Assembly (NCBI GenBank): GCA_022606425.2
Contig: JAHDVF020001227.1
Span: 1-64,000 of the forward strand
DNA from: Lepidostoma basale
Taxonomy: Eukaryota > Arthropoda > Insecta > Trichoptera > Lepidostomatidae
DNA: 64,000 nucleotides
Direction of reading: 5' to 3'
Shown: piece by piece, positions 1-12,400 of the stretch
How positions within the stretch are numbered: the stretch's first letter is position 1
Layout of the letters: each line of letters begins with the position of its first letter
Translations under genes and position numbers: made by a program
The notes under the pieces: model-generated
Seen by the model: only the letters and a program-made list of their open reading frames with translations
Databases searched by the model: none
What the model was told of the DNA's origin: nothing

Positions 1-560
1 GGGTTCGTATACAGATGTAAGTATACATTTCACAAAATATTTGTAAATATTCTGGTCAATTATTTGGCGTATAAAATAGGAGTGGATACTCCAGGCGACT
101 TCTAACAGTGCGATAGGAGGCGGTAGCCTCTTCGCATTGTGTTAATAAAGTAGTTTGCTAAATGCTAAAACAATCATTCTTCATAGATGGCGTTAGTGGA
201 TGGATTGTATAGATTAATCTTAAAAAATTGATTAGTGCAATCAAATCTACATAGATGGCTAACTGGAACTGCCACGTGAAGATATGTATGGATTTGGAGT
301 ATATATACAACTTCCAAAAAAATGTATCATACATGATCATAACAATGGTGGAATGGGGAGTGTTGTAATTACATAAAGCGTGCGCTTAACCCAACCAATG
401 ACAGGTCATAAGTCCTGTAAACACCTTGATCATCCATATTCAGTTTCCAGTTTGTTTCTTCGTCTCTATTGAGATACAATTAAAAATTTAAATTAACCAC
501 CCACAGGTGAAAATCCAGGATTCGTATACAGATGTAAGTATACATTTCACAAATAATATT
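1..560 (+). repeat. Two adjacent copies of uncharacterised repeat R (1-55 partial, 170-560 near full)
   Basis: The 170-560 copy runs from catagatggcgttagtg to a terminal gtatacagatgtaagtat; bases 1-55 repeat that same end. Other copies: 13165-13556 (+), 44340-44640 (-), 44690-44875 (+), 56240-56520 (-). It contains a conserved acaggtcataagtcctgt hairpin. No coding capacity, tRNA boxes or clear TIR are seen, so its class is unknown. Confidence 0.75.
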
Positions 561-572
561 TGATTAATTTAG

Positions 573-918
573 TCGTGCCATGCTTTCAATGGTCTTCCAC
601 GGCTTCTCTTTCCATTCACACTGCTTGTATACAACATTTTAATCCTTCTTCTCTCGCCTATTCGTACCATATGTCCAAACCATGTCATGGATCCTTTTTT
701 AATTAAACTTATGATGCAATCATCTGCCTCACATTTCTTCCTTACTTCGTCGTTCGGTATTCTATCACATATTCCTGCACATTCTTCTCAGTGATCTCAT
801 TTCTTCGGCATTTATCATACTTTCATCCTTTTTTGCCAGCTCCAAACTTCACTTCCATACAAAAAGGATTGGCACTAGAACTCCATTATGTACTGCCATC
901 TTTGCTTTTGTAGATTCA
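573..918 (-). mobile_element. Non-LTR retrotransposon fragment, (GTTA)-tail family
   Basis: On the - strand it matches the RT C-terminal tail seen in many copies here (consensus [21 protein letters not shown]). It is truncated at both ends and carries frame breaks. Confidence 0.7.
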
Positions 919-944
919 AAACATTTTAGTTCTAAAAAAAATTG

Positions 945-1140
945 TTGTTTCTTGAACAATTATGTAAAACTCCATATTAAATAATGTATGCAGGTGAAAA
1001 CGCCTGTTTTCTAGCAGTTTTATTATATTGTATAGGAATGATATATTTGGCCTTTTTAAGGCATTATCATTTGATAATGTCGAAATATGTAATTCTCATA
1101 AAATATAATAAAACTTTTAGAAAACATACGTTTTCATACG
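945..1140. repeat. Foldback family A: palindrome with degenerate hammerhead-like core
   Basis: The left arm starts tgtttcttgaacaattatg and the right arm ends in the mirrored sequence near 1135. The centre is ggcattatcatttgataatg. One of at least six copies in the window. Confidence 0.65.
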
Positions 1141-1764
1141 TATTCATTTTAAAGAGTTAATACGCACGTCATTTGTGTATTTATTTCAATTAATCGCTAT
1201 TTATAAAAATGTTTAAATCTAACATACTTATCACATATTTTAATGAGCTTTTTGAAATGTACATTTTTACTAATATGTGATAATTATACGTCGATATTTA
1301 AATTAATATTTGTCTACTTCTCAGGTTCGTCATAAAATAGTGATACATATTTTTGATAAGAAAAGTACTATCTACTATACGCTATTCTGAAATAAAGTGA
1401 TCGAATATAAGGATTTTTTTTCGAAAAAATATTAGTATCGCATTTTTACTTTCTTATGAAACACACTAAAATTGTGGTTTAACATTTTTTATACATGAAA
1501 ATACTTACGTATATGCACTTATTTTTAACACTTAATTATGTTCTTTAAACTACCAACTGTCTAAAGGTTTTAAAATGTATTTTTAAAACGAGATGCAAAA
1601 TCGATTATATTTATACATTTTTTTTTATTATTATTATTTTTTCAAATTAAAATATGTTTTTGTTTCACGATTTCAGTTTCGGTTTATACTCTTGTCACTA
1701 TTCAAAAACAGTCCATGTGCTCCATATGTCCGAACCAACGCAGCATTAGATATACTCTCTATAT
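1140..1764. other. AT-rich sequence, no feature seen
   Basis: Poly(T) and AT-rich stretches with only short chance open frames. The last 8 bases (CTCTATAT, 1757-1764) are the target-site copy of the next element. Confidence 0.5.
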
Positions 1765-2104
1765 CAGTGTTCCGCAAACTTTTTGTGTTCAAGGTAATCA
1801 AGAAACTTTATGGGTACACCAAAGAAAAAAGCAATTTTTATTTAATATTTATTTATTACTAAACGAGTAAATACAAGTACTTACTCGATACGCATGCGTG
1901 CTGCGTTCGGCGATAGCTTGTGAGCGAGGCGCGCCACGCGGGTGAGGCTGTCCCGCTCCTCGCGTAATAAAGCACCTCGCTCTTATAGCTCTCAGCTATT
2001 TTTAGGTGTATTATCTTCACAAAACATTGACTTTTTTTCCGCGGCACACCAACTGATGACCACGGTACACCAGTGTGCCGCGGCACACGCTTTGCCGAAC
2101 AATG
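1765..2104. mobile_element. hAT-type non-autonomous element (MITE), 340 bp
   Basis: Terminal inverted repeats CAGTGTTCCGCAAA / CATTGTTCGGCAAA are flanked by a perfect 8-bp target duplication CTCTATAT at 1757-1764 and 2105-2112. A second inner inverted pair, ccgcggcacacc / tgtgccgcggcaca, lies near the right end. There is no transposase frame. Confidence 0.85.
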
Positions 2105-2112
2105 CTCTATAT

Positions 2113-2485
2113 AATATCTAACTAACTAACTAACCATCACGCCGTCTCCCCGAAAGGGTAGGCAGAAAGAATGGACCGTCACATTTTAACCGATGCGGCA
2201 CTCCATCCTTCTCTTTTCGCCCCGCGGGAGACGCGGTGTGATGGGTTGCGAACCTCATCGCCACCAATAGGCATCTCCCACGCACACTTCGATCGTCCTA
2301 CATCCACAAAATAAATCTAAAACAAATCATATAAAATACAATGATATAAAATAAAATAAAATAACAATTTTTTTTTTTTAACACATAATGTTCAATTTAG
2401 ACGGTGCACTTGTTGACATGGACGATCCGGACTTTTGTGATTATTAGATTTATGTTACTCGCATCCACCGTTTTTTTTTAATTTG
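2113..2485 (-). mobile_element. SINE-like composite repeat sharing the LINE (GTTA)n tail
   Basis: In the - sense it ends in gacggcgtgatggttagtta, the same 3' end as the LINE family, but its body (gagatgcctattggtggcgat, then ccgcggggcgaaaagag) is unrelated to that LINE. Copies: 28672-29145 (-) and 18108-18300 (+). No tRNA boxes are obvious. Confidence 0.65.
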
Positions 2486-2489
2486 CTGC

Positions 2490-3425
2490 AATTAGGTACT
2501 TAAAGCAATCAAACACCAGCAAGAACTTACAAATAATATTGAAGAAATTATTCAAATTGTCATTGGAACAAATGAAAATTTTATTTTATAATATCTAATG
2601 ATATACGAGTATGAATTAGTTTAGGATCACCGTGTATATCTATAAACAATTACAAAAGATAAATAATTGATTCCTATCCATTATTCAGTATTGAAATTAA
2701 TTGTTTAGTCAGTAAAGCCAAAAATCTCAATCAAATATTCAACCTCACTCAATGAAGGGCAGTTCTTATATTGAGCGGTTATTTTATTCGCCCGTGAAAC
2801 ATTTATCGTAGAAAAATGTGAACAGTCATCGTATCTGCGCAAAACGGCGTATAATTAAAATACAGATTAAAATATTGATCTGATTACAATTCTAAGTACT
2901 TAACCAATCAGTGTTGCAAGTGCGAATAATAAACTGTGATAAAAAAGTGAAAAGTGTCGAACGAAACAAAAGAATTCAAATTTGATAACAAAAATCGCGG
3001 CAAACTTGACGTTTGCGGTGAAACGTTTTGACATCAAACGTTTTGCTGTGAGAGTGTAATGTAATTTTCCGAAAGTGAAATTTGAATCTAGCTATTATAT
3101 ATTTACTGGGACGCGCGGGTTTACAATGAAAACACATTGTTAATTAGTGCAAATGTTTTTTTAGATCAAATATTTAACAGAAGCGATGTGATAAGTCCAG
3201 AACAAATTTAGTTTTAATTTCCTAAGCCAAAGACTAACCAAAGATATTATAGTATAAGTTGAGATTATCGGGATAAATATTGCGGGTTCAAGTAGATTAG
3301 AACACTTCAGTTCTGCCTTGAGAGAAATCGGTCAGCTGCCGGACTTTAATTTTCTGCTTGAATGCAAAGTATAAAGAGAATTTTAAGTATACGCCAACAA
3401 GGAGTCTACTGCACAAACTTAAAGG
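2490..3425 (+). promoter_or_regulatory. Putative 5' UTR and upstream region of the SLC26 gene
   Basis: This stretch is free of recognised repeats. It is AT-rich with scattered insect leader-like sequence (AAAGTGAAAAGTGT near 2945) and possible initiator-like TCAGT sites, one near 3309. No promoter can be fixed from sequence alone. Transcript 5' ends would settle it. Confidence 0.3.
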
Positions 3426-3463
3426 ATGTCTTCTACTGAAAAGGAAAAACTAAATCCAGAATG
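3426..3463 (+). CDS. SLC26 exon 1: start codon and residues 1-13
   Basis: The ATG at 3426 follows AAAGG and opens [13 protein letters not shown]; the exon ends in TG before gtgagt, and the split Trp codon is completed by the first G of exon 2. The start is chosen because it gives an open frame straight into the conserved part. This is the least conserved exon, so it is the least certain. Confidence 0.8.
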
Positions 3464-6400
3464 GTGAGTAATTTATTGATTAATTAATTGTAGCTATTTC
3501 TACATTTGAATATTAAATTAATAATTTGTATACTTTCTTATGAAGCACTTAATTCGTGGTTTGGCATTGGCATAATTTATTATTAACACTTGTATATTTT
3601 ATTTTTTACATCATTTTTTTTTTTATCGAACCAACCGGAATACGAAATCTTATCGTATCGTATTTTGAATATCTGAAAAAGAATGTCATGATAGAAATAT
3701 TTATATCAGTCCATCCACTCAGCCTACCTCTTCGCGGATACGGCGTTTGTTAGACAATTAGTAAGCATCTCTTCAATAATATGGAAACCGGTCGAAGCCA
3801 TAACCCTAAGTGGAATTTAACTAAATATGTATTTTTTTTAAATAATTAAACAAACAAATGTATTTTCATTATCAAAGAAATTTCAAATAACAACATTCAC
3901 TTTTATTTATTATTATTCACTCCCTAGAACGGGTTACCCCAGTTGGGAGGTATTAAAACCATGTACTTGGTAAATGTTCAATAAATTTACTTACTAGACT
4001 CAGAGTCCGAATATTAAGGTCTATAATCGCTTCCACTACGAAAATCATATTTTTTTTTATTAATTTATAAAGTTAATTGGAGCTCGATTCGAAGCAAAAG
4101 TATTCCTATAACAACAGCCGGTGTAGAATTAATTTTTTTTTAACTTTTAGGTGGATCCGTTGTGTATTTACCGAGTAAAATGGACACACAATAACACACT
4201 TTGGCTTTTATTTATATAGATTTTATCAGAAAAATAAATGGACACATTTTTATTGTTTCTTTAACAATGATGTAAAACTCCACACCACACATTTAATTAA
4301 TATTAGAGAGAATACGGAATTTCTTTGGACTTCTTCCGCAAAGCGTCAACATCTTATCGATTATTCTTCAATTTCAACAGCTGACAATGATATCGTTCCC
4401 AAAAACTCCATAAAGCTTCTTGGTGTTTATCTTGACGCAAATCTGTCCCTAAAATCCTGAATTAATAGCACGGTTAGCGCTTATTTCTTCCACCTAAGAC
4501 GATTAAAATCCGTCAAAAGAAATATTCCCCATGACACTTTCAAAATTCTTGTAAATTCCTTCGTTGTGTCACGACTTGACTATTGTAATGGAATTTATCC
4601 AAACATTCCAAAACAAGTAAACAAACTTCAATCTGCGTTCAATGCAGCAGCAAGACTCATTAAAGGCATTCCATATAACACAACATCTCAAAGAGCTTCA
4701 CAGGCTTAAATGTCCAAAAACAATCCAGTATAAACTCTGCTGGACAATCTTCAAAGCGCTACATGGAATGGCACCAAAACTCTGACATCCGAACTCTGTA
4801 TAACAGACAGCCTTAATCCAAGGAAATCCACACTTCGCTCAGCGAACTCCTCTGCAATGGGAAGACTAGTACAAATTTCGGGGATCGAGCTTTGCGGTAG
4901 CCGGCCCATCAGCTTGTAACATTCACCTTTCATACCTTAGATGCAGAAATGATCCAGCAGATTTCAGATCTAAGCTGAAAACCCATATTTTTCATATTTC
5001 GTTTCCAATTCAAAACTTGTATATTTTGTTCTATTATACTTTCTAACCGATCACGAATATCAGATGCAGCGTTCATATTTAGATTTTTAGATTTAAAACA
5101 CGTCTAAATGCGCCCTTGAGGTGATTACATCACAAAAACGGCGCTTTCAAAGTTAGCATATAATTACGAGTATCATTATTATATGAACGCTCGGCTGCTT
5201 TTCCAGAGGACATGGATTCAAGTCTGGACATGACCAGATTACTTCTTCGTAATAATGAGCTATCTTCTGATCACATTGAAGATTGTATTATGAATTCTAT
5301 AACATTGATTCCAATCTTAGGTTTGTCTTAAAAAAAAACAGTAGGTACGAGTACATTGCGAACGGTCATTTAATAAGTATTCTTCTTCTGGTGCCGTGTC
5401 AGGACCCCTCAACGTTGGCGATCAGTGCAGCGAAAGCATCTCTGTCCTGCGCCACTTGGCACAGGTTCTTAACCCTGTTCATTCCTGTCCATTCTCTTAT
5501 ACAATATGTCGCAGCTAAGACAACTGCCTTCTGATAACTCTCCGACGTTTCTCTATCTTGCCCATGATTACTAGCCATAGGAGGTGGTATTTTTCTCCTC
5601 TTAGCATATGGCACAAATATGAGACCTTTTTAACCTTGACACTCGACAACAGCTCTCTATTGGGTCCGGGTCTCTGTAGTACGTCTGCATTACTAACCTT
5701 ATCGGTCCATATTATACGGAGGATTTTGCGGTATATACACATCTCAAACACCTCCATTCAAATCAAATCAGTTTATTAACTCAAAAGATATTACAATCAG
5801 CAAAATGTTTAAGGCATCTATTGAGTACAGGTAAAATATTATAAAAATACTACATAATACCAGGAACGCATTCGGTTCATTACACTCACTTTCAGAACAA
5901 GAAGAAGAACATACCACATATACCATTTATTCATTCTTTGTCAAAGTTTCAGGTTAAGATTATCGTCGCAAAACAAGATTCTCGTTTTATAAATTACAGA
6001 ACGTATAACTACATAAAATAATGCTGACCTTCGTGGCAGAGTGGTCTCACTCTGACGTCCATATCGAAAGTCCCGGGTTCGATTCCCGGCGATGACAGTG
6101 TGATTGTCACACTGTCTTTGGTCTGGTGTAGAATTCACGTGACAATAAAATAGCGATAGATTGGCTACCTATCACATGTCATGAGAATCATCAATACAAT
6201 TGCTAAATATAATGTGTATACAGTAATTGTGTTCAAACAACCTGTTGTATACAATAAAAAAAAAGTTTAATATATGGTACCTAAATAAATAATTAGACAT
6301 ATTGTTCAATTAGTGCATTATACCTTACCATGTATGATGAATTTGCATTCAATTCATAAGACGTATCTTTAAGTGGTTATGATCCGATCGTTCGATTAAG

Positions 6401-9400
6401 TCCGACGTGAAATCTGTATTCGATAAGCTATATTGTCCAATCAAGATTTTTTTGTAATATACTGCAATATTATATTATATTTGACCTCGGAAGCATTCTT
6501 GGCTGCGTGTTATTGATAAAGTTACGATTTTTTTAAATCAAATTTGAGATATAAATTTTTTAAATATCATTTTATTTACAAAAAAGCTGAAGCAAAGATG
6601 GCAGTACATAATGGTAGTGCCGACTCTTACGTATGGAAGTGAAGCTTGGAGCTGGTAAATATGGATGAAAGTAGGATAAATGCCGTAGAAATGAGATCAA
6701 TGAGAAGAATGTGCGGGAAAACGATGTATGATAGAATACCGAACGATGAAATAACGAAAAAATATAAGGCAAATGATTGCATCATGAATAAAATTAAAAA
6801 ATTATCCCTCAATTGGTTTGGACTTATGGAACGAATGGATGAGAGAAGCCTTGGAAGACCAACGAAAGCGTGACATGACGACCACATTCGAAGTCTAATT
6901 TTTACATACACCTGTTAGTGCCTATTATTATAATACAGTACCAATTATTATTATATACTCGTATAGTTCAACCATTCAATTTGTCTATCGAAATTTGGAA
7001 TATTTCAAAAAGAAAGATTGTATGAAGATCAAATTCGATCACTTGTATTACTGCTATTCTGTATGAATACGAAAAACACAATACTCGTATATTGTATTAT
7101 TTTTAATTTATGGATATAAAATAATAAAACACTTTATACTTAATCACGGTATGGTTATTATAATTGATGCCAACTAATTGAGTAAAACTTCGCTTGTACC
7201 CAAGCTTCATCAGGGCGATATAATAACTAATTAACTAACTAACCATCACGCCGGTTAGGCAGAGGCAGAGAGGATGGACCGCCACACCGTTCTGTCCTGA
7301 CATACCTCTCTAGATTCCTCCACATTCATACATCGTAACATGCATGATCGTCAATTCTTCCGACTTTGAATGTGCAATGGCATGCTTTCCTTGGTCTTCC
7401 ACGACTTCTCTTCCCACTCACACTGCTTGTATACAAAATTTTAAAGATTATTCTCTCGTACATTCGTTCCATATATCCAAACCATCTAATGGATTCTTTT
7501 TTAATTTTACTTATGATGCAATCATCTGCCTTACATTTCTTCCTTATTTCGTCGTTCGGTATTTTATCACATATCGTATTCCTGCACATTCTTCTCAGAG
7601 ATCTCATTTCTACGGCATTTATCCTACTTTCATCTTTTTTTTTGCCAGGTCCAAGCTTCACTTCCATACATAAGGGTTGCCACTAGAACTCCCTTTTGTT
7701 TTATTATTTAATATCTGAGTTTAAAATGTCTAACCACAAAGTGAGTGCTTCATATGAAAAAATATAAACTAACTAACTAACTAACCATCACGCCGTCTCC
7801 CCGAAGGGGTAGGCAGAAAGAATGAACTGACACACTTTTCTTTCCTGACATATTTCTCTCGATTCCTCAACATTCATACATCGTGTCATGCACGCGCGTC
7901 GATTTCTCTGACTCCTCACATGGCCGACATTCAATATTTGATTTATTTGATCGTACCACGTTTTCCTCGGTCTTCCTCTATTTCTGGTTCCATTTACATC
8001 ATTTTACCATTCTTTCTTCATTCATTCTTTCCATATGTCCAAACCATCTTAATGATCCTTTCATTATTTTGTTCATAACACCATCATTCGCACCGCATTC
8101 ACTTATTATATTTTCATTCAATACTCTATCATACACAGAGTATCTACACATTCGCCTAAGAGATCTCATTTCTACTGCATTTATTCTACTTTCATCCTTC
8201 TTTTGCCAGTTCCATGGTTCGCTTCCATACATAAGGGTCGATAGAAGAACACCATTGTGCACTGCCATTCTAGGTTTTTTGGATAGGTTTTTTTTTGCGA
8301 TGACAACTTTAATTTCATCATTCACTTTGTTGCCTGCCCCAACCCTTCTTTCAATATCCCTCTCCACTCGCCCATCTCTTGTAAACATACTATCTAAATA
8401 CACGAAATGAAAAAATATATATATTATCTTTAAGATTTATGGTCTCATCTTAAAAAACATTTAAAAAATAATCATCTTGATTTCCCATGAAGTCAATTAT
8501 AAGCGAGTAAACAAAATAATTATGTATTTATCGTACCTATATATAAAAACACAAATTTGACAATAATTAATTTATTCGGCATTGCTTTTAAGATAACCAC
8601 GTACAAATGCTATTGTTTTTCTATCATAGGATGCAAGTGCAAAAAACATAATTGCAATGTTTTCAAAAAAGTTAATGTTTATAGTAAAAAGTGTGGTTTT
8701 TGTCGCGACCTCGCTACCGTGCAATGTCGCTCTGTGACCGCGTTCAAGGTGTTATGCAGCGTCACCCAGAATTAAAATCCCTTATCAAACCGTCGATATT
8801 TTCTTCCACTAACGATTTCCCGAGTAGGAAGGCAGAGAAGCGTACCGCTACACTTCCCCATATTGACATATGTGACACATTTTCCTCAGTATATTTCAAT
8901 TTCGTTCTCCATCCAAGTATTTAACGTATATTTTATTATTTTTTTTTAAACAATGTTTCGGTTCACATTATATCGCCCCTCATTTGATAATGCCTTAGCA
9001 ATGCAAAATAAGTAATTCCTATGAAATATAAATAAACAAATATAGTTTTATTTAAACTAACTAACTAACTAACAAACCATCGCGCCTTTTTCCGGAGGGG
9101 TAGGCAGAGAGGATGGATCGCCACAATGCTCTGTCCTGGCATACCTCTCGGGATTCCTCTACATTCATACATCGTACCATGCACGCACGTCGATTATTCC
9201 GACTTCGAATGTGACCGCCTAGTAATTGATTAATTTGGTCATGCCATGTTTTCCTCGGCTTCTTTTTCCACTCACGCTGTGTTTTATTTATAATAATTAT
9301 TATATTGGTCCTTTTATATCGTATTGTATGTATAGAAGCGAAGCATGGAACTGACAAAAGAAGGATGAGAGCAAAATGCAGTAGAGATGAGGTCGAGACG

Positions 9401-12400
9401 TATGTGTGGTAGAACGATGTATGAGCGGAAGAAGGTATTATGAACAAAATTATGAAAGGATCGCTGCGTTGGTTCTGACATATGGAGCGCATGGATGGAG
9501 TAAGAATGGTTAAGAAAGTATATGCTAACAATGTAAATGGAGTACGGAGTCGAAGTAGACCGAGGAAAATATGGCATGACCAAATTAATTAAATTTTAAA
9601 GGTTGGTCATGTTGGAAGTCGGAAGAATCGACGTGCGTGTATGACTCGTTGTATGAATGTCAGGATAGAGTAGTGTGGTGGTCCATTCTCTCTGCCTATT
9701 TTTTAATATCGTTTAATTTCAGAGCTTTTACCACTCTGCCACGACCCTCGTGGCATAGTGGTAAAAGCTCTGACTTCCATACCAAAGGTCCCGAGTTCGA
9801 TTCCCGGCGATGGCAGTGTCTTTGGTCTGGTGAATTCACGTGACAATAAAATGGCGATAGATTGACCTATCACATGTCACGAGAATCAATATAATAGCTA
9901 AAAAAATTAATTGTGTACAGTAATAGGGTTCAAACGACCTGTTGTATATACCTATATAAAAAAATAAAAAAAGAATTGTCGTTTCGGAAGTGGAGACATT
10001 TTATGAATAGAATTTTTATGCCAATATGTGCACTGCATTTAGAATGTTTGCGCCCCTCTTGTTGGAATATTGATCAGGAGCAAATGTGTACTATCATGTC
10101 CGATAGTATCGAGCCCAAGCCACAATATTGCCACTCGAGAACCGAGTCAATATTCTTACGTTTTTGCAGTGCCAATATGGATAACGGCTCTATGTACATA
10201 TTTGCGCCTTTGTTAGCACTGATATCGCGCCCCCCTACGCGCCACTGTGTCCATATTTACCCGCAATTTCCTATTTCCGATCGGCAATGAGTTTGCCATA
10301 TCAAAATATTTGCTATTGAAATTTTCCAGGCGCCTATCGTGCTATGTTAATTTGACTGCATTCAATGCATTTTTTACAACTCGTTGCATTTATTTTAAAT
10401 ATTTAAAAAATGTATTCCTAACTAACCATAACGCCATTTCCCCAGAGTGGTAGGCAGAGAGGATGGATCGCCACAATGCCCTGTCCTGGTATACCTCTCG
10501 GGCTTCCTCTACATTCATACATCGTACCATGCACGCATGTCGATTATTCCGACTTCGAATGTGGCCGCCTTTTAGTAATTGATTAATTTGGTCATGCCAT
10601 GTTTTCCTCGGTCGTCCTCGGCAAGAATTTCCCACTCACGCTGCTTGTGTACAACTTTTTAACCATTCTACTCTCATCCATTCGTTCCATATGTCCAAAC
10701 CATCTCATGTATTCCTTTATACCGAAGTACGAGAACAAGTCAGTAAAGCCTCTACCGTGTCAGGATGTCTGAAGAATCTGGTCTGGAAGAACAAACACAT
10801 GCGTGCGACCTATCATGACGTATGATGAAGAGACGCGGGCCGACACTGTGCGAACCATGGGACTACTAAGAACATTTGAGATGAAGGTCCTAAGATCCAT
10901 TACTCGAAAAACTCTCCGAGATCGTATCCGCAACGTAGACATAAGAAAAACTTACGAAATAGAGGATATATAGGAGTAGATCCAGAAGAAGATACTGGAG
11001 GGACCATGTAGCCCGAATGGATAGACTTGCATATACAGCCGCTTATGAAATCCTCTCCGGACACCGCCCACCTGGAAGACCGCCTAAGAGGTGGAAGGAC
11101 AGCTGGACCTCATCATCCGACGAGACATGACTTCTGTGTCACAGATCGTCAGATCCATTAAAAGAAGAAGAAGAAGAATAAAGAGATCCTGTCCGCAACG
11201 CAGACATAAGAAAAACTTGCGAAATAGAGGATATCGTTCGGTGGAGTAGATCCATAATATTGTTATTTTATTTACCAGACAGTTTTGATTCAATCTATAA
11301 TATATTGACGACCTTTGTGGCATAGTGGTAAGAACTCTGACTGCCATACCGAAGGTCCCGGGTTCGATTCCCTGCGATGGTATTGTGATTGTCACACTGT
11401 CTTTGATCTGGTGTACAATTCACATGACAATAAAATGACGATAGATTATCTACCTATCACATGTCACGAGAATCAATATCTTTTTCTTCTTCTTTTTGTC
11501 CTGTCACACCTCCGTAGTGCATAGGGCCTCAAGGAACCTTCTCCACCCGACTATCGCATGCCTGATGCCTAACATCATCCCAAGTGAGGTCTGCCGCCTT
11601 AACCTCGTCCAGCAGGGTTCTTCTACAGGAGGCTCTAGGTCTGCCTCGCTTTCTCTTTCCCCCTTATTTATAACTTATTTCATACCATACACATATTATT
11701 TTTTTATCCCCAAGAACCGAGGGAATTTCTGAATCGAACGAATTCAGTTATTTTATTGCCCTCCCCACTGGCATCACTAGTTGATTCTGCTGGTATTTAG
11801 ATAAAAAACAATCTGTGTATCCCCTTTCCAATTTGCCCACTAGAAACGTACCTATAGCTTAATTTATTTGTATAAAAGTGGAGGAGCAATATTAAACATG
11901 GATCCCTGAGATGGTTTGCACATATGGAACAAATGGACGAGAGTAGAATGTTTAAAATTTTGTACACAAGCCGTGTGAGTGGAAAGAGAAGCCGTGGAAG
12001 ACCAAGAAAAGCATCGCATGACCAAATACTATTACTGTAAAAACTTATAATATCACAATTTCTTTTTATTCACTGAGAGTGTCATGACAGCTGTTTCGCC
12101 AACCGATGTTGGCATCATCAGGTGTTACAATAAAAAGAACTTGTGATATTATAACATTGTTTTAAATTTTAACAGTAATAATGTTGAAGTATCCTAGTGT
12201 TTCTGCCAAAACAATGGACTATTTAATTAAATACTAAAAGGCGGCCACATTCGAAGTCGGAAGACGAGCGTGCATATTACGATATATGGATGTAGAAGAA
12301 TCTAGAGAAGTATGTCAGGACAGAGCAGTATGGCGGTCCATCCTCTCTGCCTACCCCCGGATGGTGATGGTTAGTTAGTTAGTATAAAGATGGGGCTATC

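Noticed and set aside
6026..6100. Candidate tRNA gene at the SINE head
   Set aside because: Internal promoter boxes are present but the acceptor and anticodon arms do not fold; it is repeated nine times with a shared non-tRNA body.
9913..10290. Open frame of 125 codons, + strand
   Set aside because: It begins inside a SINE and runs into unique DNA; no family resemblance.
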